Of a stretch of 64,000 nucleotides of DNA, positions 50,912 to 57,718 are shown one piece after another. Position 1 is the first letter of the stretch, and each line of letters starts with the position of its first letter. The DNA comes from Nanogingivalis sp963526415 (GTDB lineage: Bacteria > Patescibacteriota > Saccharimonadia > Saccharimonadales > Saccharimonadaceae). The notes beneath the pieces were generated by a model that saw only the letters and a list, made by a program, of their open reading frames with translations, was not told the DNA's origin and did not search any database. The position numbers and the translations under genes are program-made. The stretch lies in contig CAURNE010000001.1 of assembly GCA_963526415.1 (NCBI GenBank), positions 62,001 through 126,000 on the forward strand. Direction: 5' to 3'.

Positions 50912-51325
50912 GTGAAAAAAAATGTGAAAACAGCTCTATTAGTAGCTACAACAGTGTTCGCAGTTGGTATAACTGCTTTTACACTTCCAGCATATGCTGC
51001 GGATTGTAAAGTTACAGGTGGTCTAAAATCTGCTGATAATTGTGCCAAAGGTGTCCAAGAAGAAAATGGTGGTCCAACAAGCTTGTTCGATGGAGATTCA
51101 CCAATATTTACAACAGCTATCAATATTATGCTTTTCGTAATTGGTATCCTTAGTGTTATTATGCTTATCTATGGTGGTATTCGATACGTTCTATCAAGTG
51201 GTGATGCAGGTGCGGTTCAGAATGCAAAAAATACAATTATGTACGCAATTATCGGTCTTGTTATTGCAATCCTTGCTTACGCAATTGTGAACTTTGTTAT
51301 TACTTCTATCACAAACAAAGGCTAA
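50912..51325 (+). CDS. VirB2/TrbC-like pilin, paralogue 6
   Basis: 137 aa starting at GTG. Signal peptide (KKNVKTALLVATTVFAVGITAFTLPAYA), an exposed segment with two Cys (ADCKV and DNCAK), then the core (IMLFVIGILSVIMLIYGGIRYVLSSGDAGAVQNAKNTIMYAIIGLVIAILAYAIVNFVI). It is closest to paralogue 5 over the core. It has its own leader with AAAGGA and a separate -10, and is followed by a strong terminator, so it may be the main pilin, with the others minor or alternative forms (inference). Confidence 0.85.
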   Translation: MKKNVKTALLVATTVFAVGITAFTLPAYAADCKVTGGLKSADNCAKGVQEENGGPTSLFDGDSPIFTTAINIMLFVIGILSVIMLIYGGIRYVLSSGDAGAVQNAKNTIMYAIIGLVIAILAYAIVNFVITSITNKG

Positions 51326-51342
51326 TAAAAGTCTAATAAAAA

Positions 51343-51365
51343 AAGATCTTCCCTATGAAGGTCTT
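51343..51365 (+). terminator. Pilin operon terminator
   Basis: 9-bp stem AAGATCTTC / GAAGGTCTT (one G-U pair) with a 5-nt loop and T6 after it. Confidence 0.9.
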
Positions 51366-51411
51366 TTTTATTGTTATAAAATTTCAGAAAATTATTTTTA
51401 AAATAGAATAA

Positions 51412-51440
51412 AAATCTCGAAGTTTTATTCCTCGAGATTT
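51412..51440 (-). terminator. Terminator of the hsp20 gene
   Basis: 9-bp stem AAATCTCGA / TCGAGATTT with an 11-nt loop and T-run on the minus strand. Confidence 0.85.
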
Positions 51441-51447
51441 TTGATAA

Positions 51448-51915
51448 TTATAGAACTTTGATTCTTGTTGCTTGTGCTTTAATTTTTGTAAAGCTAATTG
51501 TAAGGATTCCGTCTTTCAACATTGCTTCAACTTCATCTTCTTTAATTGGAACTGGCAATGTTAGAGTTCGGCTGAATTCTCCCCAGTAGCATTCTTGCGC
51601 ATGATGAGCGACAATTCCCTCTTGGTCGCCAGGGTTTAGACTTCCACTGATTGTTAATGTTCCGTCTGAAAGTGAAACATCCAAATCATTTTTATTTACA
51701 CCCGCAGTTCGCGCTTTTACAAAAAGTTTGTCTTCTGTTTCATAAACATCAACAGCTAATTGTCCTGGAAGCTCATTTTCTTCTTCTTGGATTTCGTTTT
51801 GTTCAGGATCGTCGAAAGTTTCATTGTTTGAAACATCCATTAAGTCGTCCCCAAAGTTGAAAGCAGCTTCCAATTCTTCGTTCAAAAAGCTGTCGTCATT
51901 TTGTCTTCTAGCCAT
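51448..51915 (-). CDS. hsp20: Small heat-shock protein (Hsp20/alpha-crystallin)
   Basis: 155 aa holdase chaperone. The alpha-crystallin domain covers about residues 55-145: LAVDVYETEDKLFVKARTAGVNKNDLDVSLSDGTLTISG, a loop, WGEFSRTLTLPVPIKEDEVEAMLKDGILTISFTK, and the final short tail IKVL (I-x-V-type). The acidic N-terminal 50 residues are low complexity. It has a leader of about 50 nt with a GGAGGAG site; no CIRCE repeat was recognised in it. Confidence 0.9.
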   Translation of the reverse strand: MARRQNDDSFLNEELEAAFNFGDDLMDVSNNETFDDPEQNEIQEEENELPGQLAVDVYETEDKLFVKARTAGVNKNDLDVSLSDGTLTISGSLNPGDQEGIVAHHAQECYWGEFSRTLTLPVPIKEDEVEAMLKDGILTISFTKIKAQATRIKVL

Positions 51916-52005
51916 TTCTCCTCCACATTAATTTCATAATTCAGGCTTAATTTACTTTATTATACCGCACTTTTGTTGTATAATCAAGAGGTAAAACGAT
52001 TTTTT

Positions 52006-52653
52006 ATGAAGAAAAGCATATCCGAGATAATTTTAGATTCTTTGGCACCGGATGAGTGTTATTTTTGCCAAAAATTAGGTGATTCAATCTGTAAAAATTG
52101 CCTAAAAACTCGTTGTAAATTTGGTGATTTTCTTTCGCGACCAAGTGCAATGATTTCGAAGGAATTCTATCTTTCGCAGCGTTCGGGAGAATTACAAAAA
52201 ATTGTCGATGAATTTAAGCTTCAAAGCAAGCGTCAGAATGCACGCTATTTGTCGCATCTTTTTGCGGATTTTTTGAATTCGAATGAGGTGTTCAACCAAA
52301 ATCGCGATAGAATTATTTTAGTTCCCGTTCCTACACTTTCGGCACACATTCGTGAACGCGGTTTTGATCATACGCAAATTTTAGCGAAACAACTTTCTAA
52401 AATTTTAAAAATTGAAAGTTCAAAAATTATTGCAAAAGTTTCAAAAACGACTCAGCGAGGTGCTAATTTTAAAACTCGGCAAATTCAAGCTAAAAAATCA
52501 TATCAATTTATCGGTGAAAAGCTTTCGAAAGATAAAATTTATGTGATTTTGGATGATATTCGAACGACTGGTGCAACTTTAAATTCAATTGCAGAAATCC
52601 TTCTAAAAAATGGTGCTGGTGAAATTTGGGCATTTTATTTACTTCAACAATAA
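52006..52653 (+). CDS. comF: ComF family phosphoribosyltransferase-like protein
   Basis: About 215 aa. An N-terminal Cys cluster (DECYFCQKLGDSICKNCLK), then a PRTase-like domain with the PRPP loop VILDDIRTTGATLNS. ComF is needed for DNA uptake in naturally competent bacteria. The frame to 51973 opens at TTG that overlaps the -10 (TATAAT at 51981-51986); the ATG at 52006 with upstream AGAGGT is preferred. Other competence genes are outside the window. Confidence 0.9.
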   Translation: MKKSISEIILDSLAPDECYFCQKLGDSICKNCLKTRCKFGDFLSRPSAMISKEFYLSQRSGELQKIVDEFKLQSKRQNARYLSHLFADFLNSNEVFNQNRDRIILVPVPTLSAHIRERGFDHTQILAKQLSKILKIESSKIIAKVSKTTQRGANFKTRQIQAKKSYQFIGEKLSKDKIYVILDDIRTTGATLNSIAEILLKNGAGEIWAFYLLQQ

Positions 52654-52660
52654 AATAAGC

Positions 52661-52689
52661 TTGATATTTTTGAATTGATATGATAGAAT
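52661..52689 (+). promoter_or_regulatory. Promoter of tRNA-Ser(UGA)
   Basis: -35 TTGATA at 52661-52666, 17-bp spacer, extended -10 TGA-TAGAAT (hexamer 52684-52689), 18 nt before the tRNA. Confidence 0.7.
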
Positions 52690-52707
52690 GGTAGTATTCT
52701 GGACTGC

Positions 52708-52797
52708 GGAGAGGTGGCCGAGTGGTTGAAGGCACCGGTCTTGAAAACCGGCATGCGGTAAAACGTATCGAGGGTTCGAATCCCTCCTTCTCCGCCA
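52708..52797 (+). tRNA. tRNA-Ser (anticodon UGA)
   Basis: 90 nt cloverleaf with encoded CCA: acceptor GGAGAGG / CTTCTCC, discriminator G, anticodon stem CCGGT / ACCGG with loop CTTGAAA, long variable arm (GCGG..CGTATC region), T-loop GTTCGAATC. Confidence 0.97.
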
Positions 52798-52805
52798 GAA
52801 GAGAG

Positions 52806-52828
52806 AATCTCACTTAAAAGGTGGGATT
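52806..52828 (+). terminator. tRNA terminator
   Basis: 8-bp stem AATCTCAC / GTGGGATT with T-tract downstream. Confidence 0.8.
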
Positions 52829-52876
52829 TTGTCTTTTTTGGTGCTTTTGAATTTTTTTGAATTTTTAAAGAGCTTA

Positions 52877-52885
52877 TGATATAAT
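52877..52885 (+). promoter_or_regulatory. Leaderless promoter
   Basis: TGA-TATAAT (hexamer 52880-52885) ends 9 nt before ATG 52895. No Shine-Dalgarno site is seen. Confidence 0.6.
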
Positions 52886-52894
52886 TAGAATATT

Positions 52895-53578
52895 ATGAAT
52901 TTCGATAATGAAAATCAAGGTGGTGTTCCGCGAGTAACTGGCTTGCCCGAGTCACAGTTTCAAACTCCGCCAATTGGAAAATATATTGCTGAAACGCCTG
53001 TTCAGAATTTTCAAGATTCGGCCGATTTAAAAGAAGTTCAGCCTTTTGAGCTGGAAGAATATACGCAGGTTCGAAAAGTTGAAGATAACGAGACTTCGGC
53101 TGAAAAAATCACTGAGGAGCAAGAAATTGTAAATTGGCAAGCACAAGACTTGATAATTGGCGATAAGGGTAAGGTTTGGTATATCGGCTTTGCGATTATC
53201 GTTTTGGCTTTTTGTGCTTTTGCAGTAATTGTTCAGGCGTGGAGCTTTCTTGCTTTGATTATAGTTTCGGCGATTGGAGTTGTCACTCTTCGAAAAGCTG
53301 ATCACGCGCAAATCATCTCTTACAGTCTTTCAACACATGGTGTTTACATGGGAGAAACTTTTCATTCATATGGTGAATTTCGTGCTTTCGGTGTTCGGAA
53401 AGACCTAGGTGTTTATTCAATAGTATTATTACCTAAAAAACGATTTTCACTAAGCACAATTATCTATTTTTCGAAAGAGGACGGCGAGAAAATTACTGAT
53501 ATTATTGGTGCACGATTGCCGATGGAGGAAGTTAAATTCGACTTGATTGATCGAATTATTCACAAAATTAAGCTCTAA
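52895..53578 (+). CDS. Membrane protein of unknown function with two helices
   Basis: 227 aa. An acidic, probably disordered N-terminal cytosolic region (about 85 residues, Glu/Pro/Gln-rich), two close helices (VWYIGFAIIVLAFCAFAVIVQAWSFLALIIVSAIGVVTL), then a C-terminal beta-rich domain (YSLSTHGVYMGETFHSYGEFRAFGVRKDLGVYSIVLLPKKRFS) that resembles bacterial PH-like folds. No family name is certain. The layout is similar to the PH-domain membrane protein near ruvB. Confidence 0.65.
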   Translation: MNFDNENQGGVPRVTGLPESQFQTPPIGKYIAETPVQNFQDSADLKEVQPFELEEYTQVRKVEDNETSAEKITEEQEIVNWQAQDLIIGDKGKVWYIGFAIIVLAFCAFAVIVQAWSFLALIIVSAIGVVTLRKADHAQIISYSLSTHGVYMGETFHSYGEFRAFGVRKDLGVYSIVLLPKKRFSLSTIIYFSKEDGEKITDIIGARLPMEEVKFDLIDRIIHKIKL

Positions 53579-53600
53579 TCTTGTTTTTTTTAAAAAAATG

Positions 53601-53664
53601 TGCTAAAATTAAGAATGTCCACTTAATGTGGAGGAACTTCAAAAGTTAGCTACTGAAAAGTAGC
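53601..53664 (+). promoter_or_regulatory. tRNA-Arg promoter and leader hairpins
   Basis: -10 TAAAAT (about 53604-53609) followed by two small hairpins, CCAC..GTGG (about 53620-53632) and GCTACT gaaa AGTAGC (53649-53664), ending 4 nt before the tRNA. They may guide processing of the tRNA leader; no known riboswitch was recognised. Confidence 0.45.
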
Positions 53665-53668
53665 ATAT

Positions 53669-53745
53669 GCACCTGTAGCTCAGCTGGATAGAGCGTTGGC
53701 TTGCGGAGCCAAAGGTCGTAAGTTCGAATCTTGCCAGGTGTACCA
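53669..53745 (+). tRNA. tRNA-Arg (anticodon GCG)
   Basis: 77 nt cloverleaf with encoded CCA: acceptor GCACCTG / CAGGTGT, D-stem GCTC / GAGC, anticodon stem TTGGC / GCCAA with loop TTGCGGA, T-stem GTAAG / CTTGC. Anticodon GCG reads CGC and CGU without inosine. Most bacteria use ACG here, read as ICG. Confidence 0.95.
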
Positions 53746-53748
53746 TAG

Positions 53749-53778
53749 AAAAAGCATCAGAGAAATCTGGTGTTTTTT
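53749..53778 (+). terminator. tRNA-Arg terminator
   Basis: 13-bp stem with two G-U pairs around GAAA, ending in T6. Confidence 0.85.
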
Positions 53779-53787
53779 CTATTTTAG

Positions 53788-53796
53788 TGATATAAT
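53788..53796 (+). promoter_or_regulatory. Leaderless promoter of the deacetylase gene
   Basis: TGA-TATAAT (hexamer 53791-53796) ends 6 nt before ATG 53803, no Shine-Dalgarno site. Confidence 0.65.
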
Positions 53797-53802
53797 CATT
53801 TT

Positions 53803-55239
53803 ATGATTAGAAAAATACAAAAAAGAAAAAATAATGAGATTATATATATTTCAATTATCATTTTATTACTTTTATTGAATGGGATTATATTTCTTAATAA
53901 AATCAACCATAATACTGAAGAAAAACATAATCAAGACATTATAAAATATTATTTTAAAGATTCGAAATACGAAGGAATAGCTTCAAAATTCATTGAAAGA
54001 AAAACTAAAAAAGAAGAAGCTTTTTTGGAGATTCCAGTAACAAAAAACTCGAAAATTAATGATTTTATCAATAAAAAAGTTAAAGAAATTGATGATACTT
54101 TTAGCGCGGATGCTAAAAAACTGGTTTTCGATAAGCCGGCGACTGAAAAAATGAGTTATCAAGTTTATTACAATCAAGATAATCTTATTTCGCTAGTTAT
54201 TTCGGTTAAGCAGGATACTCATGGGGCAAATTTAGTTGATGAAAATCTTTTTTGGACTTTTGATAAAAATAGTGGCGATATTATAAAATTAAGTAGTTTT
54301 TTAACGGATAAAGATAAATTTAAACCAAAAGTTTTAGAAATTTTTAAAAATAAAGTTTTCGAATTTTTAAAGAGTAAAAAATTAGAATATTCAAAAGATA
54401 TTTTGGATGAATTAACTTTTGATAATCTTGAGAATTTCATTATTTTAGATAAGCAAACTATTGATTTTCCATTTTCTCGATCAGATATCTTACCGTCTAG
54501 TTATGGTGATATTCAAATTCAATTAAAAATTAGTGAAATTTACGAATTTCTACAAAATGATTTTGCACGAAAAACTTTTGACGTTCCGGAGCCACCAAAA
54601 CCTGCACCGGTTATCTCGAGAGCGCCAGTTGTTTCGGGCAATTGCCCAAATTGTATTGCTATCACTTTTGATGATGGTCCAGGAGTTTATACTGATCGAC
54701 TTTTGGGGTATTTGCGAAATTATAATGCAAAAGCAACATTCTTTATGATTGGCCCAAGTGCTCAGAGATATTCTTCTATCGTAAAACGAGTTTTTGAAAG
54801 TGGTCACCAGATTGGGAATCATACCTGGTCGCATCCTTCTCTACCAGGTTTATCCCCTGCACAAGTTCAAAATGAAATATCTTCAACTAATAATATTTTA
54901 CAAGGTATTACAGGTGTAAAGCCTAACACACTCAGACCTCCATATGGTGCAACTAATGCATCCGTACAGAGGGTTGTTTCAAATCTTGGAATGAGTTCGA
55001 TTTTATGGTCTGTTGATACTCGCGATTGGGCAGATAGAAATTCAGCAGTAGTTTGTAATCGTGCGGTTTCGAATGTTCGTTCGGGTTCAATTATTTTATT
55101 ACACGATATTCATCCAACTTCAGTTGAAGCAGTTCCATGTATTTTACAAAACCTAACATCTCGTGGATTTCGTTTTGTAACTGTGAGTCAACTTTTGGGT
55201 GAATTACAGGCTGGTCAGATCTATTATTCCGGAAAATAG
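53803..55239 (+). CDS. Membrane-anchored polysaccharide deacetylase (PdaC-like)
   Basis: 478 aa. One N-terminal membrane helix (IIYISIIILLLLLNGIIFL), an extracellular DUF4163/DUF3298-like region (about residues 60-255), then a NodB deacetylase domain (about 280-470). Catalytic motifs: TFDDGPG, HTWSHP, RPPYG, and the final LHD in IILLHDIH. Same domain order as Bacillus PdaC, which deacetylates peptidoglycan (N-acetylmuramic acid) and gives lysozyme resistance. This may protect the cell's own wall against the lysozyme-like enzymes it secretes or against host lysozyme (inference). It is single-gene and followed by a tRNA gene. Confidence 0.9.
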   Translation: MIRKIQKRKNNEIIYISIIILLLLLNGIIFLNKINHNTEEKHNQDIIKYYFKDSKYEGIASKFIERKTKKEEAFLEIPVTKNSKINDFINKKVKEIDDTFSADAKKLVFDKPATEKMSYQVYYNQDNLISLVISVKQDTHGANLVDENLFWTFDKNSGDIIKLSSFLTDKDKFKPKVLEIFKNKVFEFLKSKKLEYSKDILDELTFDNLENFIILDKQTIDFPFSRSDILPSSYGDIQIQLKISEIYEFLQNDFARKTFDVPEPPKPAPVISRAPVVSGNCPNCIAITFDDGPGVYTDRLLGYLRNYNAKATFFMIGPSAQRYSSIVKRVFESGHQIGNHTWSHPSLPGLSPAQVQNEISSTNNILQGITGVKPNTLRPPYGATNASVQRVVSNLGMSSILWSVDTRDWADRNSAVVCNRAVSNVRSGSIILLHDIHPTSVEAVPCILQNLTSRGFRFVTVSQLLGELQAGQIYYSGK

Positions 55240-55261
55240 TCTTTATTTCAATCTATGACTA

Positions 55262-55270
55262 TGATATAAT
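55262..55270 (+). promoter_or_regulatory. tRNA-Ser(CGA) promoter -10
   Basis: Extended -10 TGA-TATAAT (hexamer 55265-55270); the -35 at 55242-55247, TTTATT, is weak. The tRNA starts 10 nt downstream. Confidence 0.65.
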
Positions 55271-55279
55271 GGGGATACT

Positions 55280-55369
55280 GGAGAGGTGGCCGAGTGGTTG
55301 AAGGCGCACGACTCGAAATCGTGTATGCGGGCAACCGTATCGGGGGTTCGAATCCCCCCTTCTCCGCCA
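55280..55369 (+). tRNA. tRNA-Ser (anticodon CGA)
   Basis: 90 nt cloverleaf with encoded CCA: acceptor GGAGAGG / CTTCTCC, anticodon stem CACGA / TCGTG with loop CTCGAAA, long variable arm, T-loop GTTCGAATC. Confidence 0.97.
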
Positions 55370-55376
55370 CGAAAGT

Positions 55377-55394
55377 AGCTCGCGTTTGCGGGCT
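55377..55394 (+). terminator. tRNA-Ser terminator
   Basis: 7-bp stem AGCTCGC / GCGGGCT with a 4-nt loop, then T-tract. Confidence 0.85.
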
Positions 55395-55482
55395 TTTTTC
55401 GTATTTATTGACTTTGATTTTAAGATTTGTTATAATGGAAAAATATTTTTAGAAATAGTTCTTTTAGAAATGAGGTTGATAT

Positions 55483-55890
55483 ATGAAAAAGATGTTTTTT
55501 CAATTTATTTTTGTTTATGCGTTTTCGCTAATTGTTGCGATATTACTGTTAATTTTTAAATCAAGATTTTCAGAGGCTAACTATCTTGTAGCACGAATTT
55601 TACTTTTTGATTATAGTATATTTACAGGTATGTTGCTTTTTATCCCAAGATTTACGATATGGTTAGTAAAGAAGATTTTTAAGAATAATGTTGCTGACCC
55701 TGATAAATTTCCAGAGGGTTCAATATCTTGGCCATATATTATTCTATTTGTTTTCGTTTTAGATATATTTCTATATATATTTTTCGGGGTTACGTTAACA
55801 ATCCCTATAGCTGTTATTATACAATCTAGTTATATTTTATATAGGTTTGCTAGGATATATAAAACTTTAATTTCAGAAAATCCAGAATAA
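55483..55890 (+). CDS. Small polytopic membrane protein, unknown
   Basis: 135 aa with about four hydrophobic segments (FQFIFVYAFSLIVAILLLIF; ILLFDYSIFTGMLLFIPRFTIWLVKKIF; YIILFVFVLDIFLYIFFGVTLTIPIAVIIQSSYILY). A polar loop with PDKFPEG lies after the second segment. No family recognised. The leader is about 45 nt with GAGGT before the ATG. AT-rich codon use differs from neighbours, so it may be a foreign gene. Confidence 0.65.
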   Translation: MKKMFFQFIFVYAFSLIVAILLLIFKSRFSEANYLVARILLFDYSIFTGMLLFIPRFTIWLVKKIFKNNVADPDKFPEGSISWPYIILFVFVLDIFLYIFFGVTLTIPIAVIIQSSYILYRFARIYKTLISENPE

Positions 55891-55900
55891 TAACCTCTCT

Positions 55901-55920
55901 AAGTCAGCAAAAGCTGGCTT
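55901..55920 (+). terminator. Intrinsic terminator
   Basis: 8-bp stem AAGTCAGC / GCTGGCTT with AAAA loop and T6. Confidence 0.85.
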
Positions 55921-55937
55921 TTTTATTTTCGAAAAAT

Positions 55938-55973
55938 AAAAACCGCTATTTTTGAGATTTAATAGCAGTTTTT
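55938..55973 (-). terminator. Terminator of the PGI/PMI gene
   Basis: 13-bp stem (one G-U pair), AAAAACTGCTATT-type on the minus strand, 10-nt loop and T-run. Confidence 0.85.
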
Positions 55974-55980
55974 AAAAATA

Positions 55981-57024
55981 TTATTTTACTAATTCAACTT
56001 TTAATTTTTCAATCAATTCCACTGGCGTTGGATTAGTATTATTCAAAATTGCAAGATAAATACTCACAAAATCTGCCAAAATTGAACCCCAAAGCACTTG
56101 CTCGAGATAAGTTGAACCTTTTAGCTCAATATTTCGTGCTGCTGGGCGTTTTCCGCTCAAAAGCCTATCAGAGATTTCGAAACGTTTTTGAACGCGCGGA
56201 TGATCTAAATTGCTTCGTAAATTGAAAATTGCAAAAAGTTTTTCAATTGGATGCGAACTCCAACCGATAAATTCGTTATGATTGAATTCTGGATATTCAT
56301 TGAAAAAGCTGATGTTTTTAGCGTTTTCATTCCAGGAGATTTTCCATTTATAAGCCAGAGGTGAAAATTCACTCGAACTCAAAAATACTGCACTTCGCCC
56401 CGCTGAATATAATGCAAGCTGTTTGGCATAATTTCGGTCGTTCGAAACGCTCGCAACCCAAGATTCGCTCTCTTTTCGCAAAAAATCGGCGTAATGTTCG
56501 ATTTCTTCGTGCTTTTCATTTGAAATAATTCCAAAATTCACCAAAATTTTCGTTAAAGCGCGAAAATTATAAATCACTGCCATTCGAGGTTGAAGACCGG
56601 CTGGTAATTTAACGTGTGCTATTTGATTTTTGCGGGCAATTTCTTCCATTTTTCCATGCGAAGAAACTGTTGCGATTTGCGCGCCGATCTCAATCGCTTG
56701 ATTTAGTGCTGAAATTGATTCCTCGGTGTTGCCTGAATACGAACTCGCGATTACTAAAGTGTTTTTCGAAACACTTTTTGGCAAATTGTAATTTCGAATA
56801 ACCTCAATCGGCAAAGAAATTTCATTTTCAAGCCATTTTTTTACGATTAATCCAGCCAGTGCCGATCCTCCCATTCCGGTAATAACGATATTTTTAATCT
56901 CGCGTCCGTCGTGCTCTGGCGAAAGAACTTCAGCTTGAAAAAGTGCCTGCTTCCACTGTTCGCTGGCAACCAAAAGCGCATTTTGTGGATCGCGCTGAAC
57001 CAATAAATTAAAATTATCTAACAT
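55981..57024 (-). CDS. Bifunctional phosphoglucose/phosphomannose isomerase
   Basis: 347 aa SIS-domain enzyme of the archaeal/CPR type that interconverts glucose-6-P, fructose-6-P and mannose-6-P. Seen: ITGMGGSALAGLIVKKWL and SSYSGNTEESISALNQA (sugar-phosphate loop), PRMAVIYNF, and the catalytic His/Lys segment HNEFIGW. It may feed mannose for surface glycans as well as sugar breakdown; zwf is 6 kb away. The frame opens at GTG 57030, inside AAAGGGTGG; the ATG at 57024 fits better. Confidence 0.9.
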   Translation of the reverse strand: MLDNFNLLVQRDPQNALLVASEQWKQALFQAEVLSPEHDGREIKNIVITGMGGSALAGLIVKKWLENEISLPIEVIRNYNLPKSVSKNTLVIASSYSGNTEESISALNQAIEIGAQIATVSSHGKMEEIARKNQIAHVKLPAGLQPRMAVIYNFRALTKILVNFGIISNEKHEEIEHYADFLRKESESWVASVSNDRNYAKQLALYSAGRSAVFLSSSEFSPLAYKWKISWNENAKNISFFNEYPEFNHNEFIGWSSHPIEKLFAIFNLRSNLDHPRVQKRFEISDRLLSGKRPAARNIELKGSTYLEQVLWGSILADFVSIYLAILNNTNPTPVELIEKLKVELVK

Positions 57025-57120
57025 TTCCACCCTTTCGAAAAAATAATCTTGATTATGCTTTAATTCTATGATACAATATTGTTAATAAAAAGTAAAGTTA
57101 ATTAACAAATAAGGTGGGTT

Positions 57121-57573
57121 ATGGATATTGATACAAATCAAATTAGCAAAATGCCAGTTAGCGACGACCCAGAGCTCGCTAAGATTCTTTCTGGCGTAAA
57201 TGGTGATACTGCCGATGACGGACTTCAATTTGAAGCGCCAGAAATCCCAGAAGCTCCAGAGGAGCCAGAGACTCCAGAAGAAGTTCAGCCGGTTAAAGTT
57301 GAACAGCCAGTGCCAGCAATGCCAAGTTTTGGTGGTTTGGATTTAGATGCAATTAAAGGTCGCGCACTTCAGGATTTGCGACCATTGGTTGAAAAACTAA
57401 CAGTTTCGAATGAAGAAAAGTTCGATATTTATCTTTTGTTCCTTCGTTCGAGCGACGACAATACTTTAATTGAGCCAGCATATAATGCTGCGCGAAACAT
57501 CGAAGATGAAACCAAGCGTGCAAATGCTCTTCTCGATGTGATCAAAGAAATTGATTACTTCAAATCAAAATAA
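57121..57573 (+). CDS. Acidic conserved protein of unknown function
   Basis: 150 aa. The N-terminal half is acidic and Pro/Glu-rich (EAPEIPEAPEEPETPEEVQPVKVEQPVPAMPS), the C-terminal half helical (LQDLRPLVEKLTVSNEEKFDIYLLFLRSSDDNTLIEPAYNAARNIEDETKRANALLDVIKEIDYF). No signal or membrane helix, no family recognised. AAGGTGGG precedes the ATG, and a strong terminator follows. Confidence 0.7.
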   Translation: MDIDTNQISKMPVSDDPELAKILSGVNGDTADDGLQFEAPEIPEAPEEPETPEEVQPVKVEQPVPAMPSFGGLDLDAIKGRALQDLRPLVEKLTVSNEEKFDIYLLFLRSSDDNTLIEPAYNAARNIEDETKRANALLDVIKEIDYFKSK

Positions 57574-57584
57574 TTCTGGCAAAA

Positions 57585-57617
57585 AAACTGCGATTTTCAA
57601 ACTTTCGCAGTTTTTTA
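57585..57617 (+). terminator. Intrinsic terminator
   Basis: Stem AAAAACTGCGA / TCGCAGTTTTT with an 11-nt loop, T-rich after. Confidence 0.85.
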
Positions 57618-57661
57618 AAACCTCTATAAAATTACTAAACTTTCACAATCTCTTTAAACAT

Positions 57662-57690
57662 AAAATAAGCCTCTCTGGAAGGCTTATTTT
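57662..57690. terminator. Second convergent terminator
   Basis: 11-bp perfect stem AAAATAAGCCT / AGGCTTATTTT with a 7-nt loop, T-rich on both sides; can terminate the LRR-protein gene. Confidence 0.85.
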
Positions 57691-57718
57691 ATTTTAAAAA
57701 TTAGCTTTCGCTGATTTT

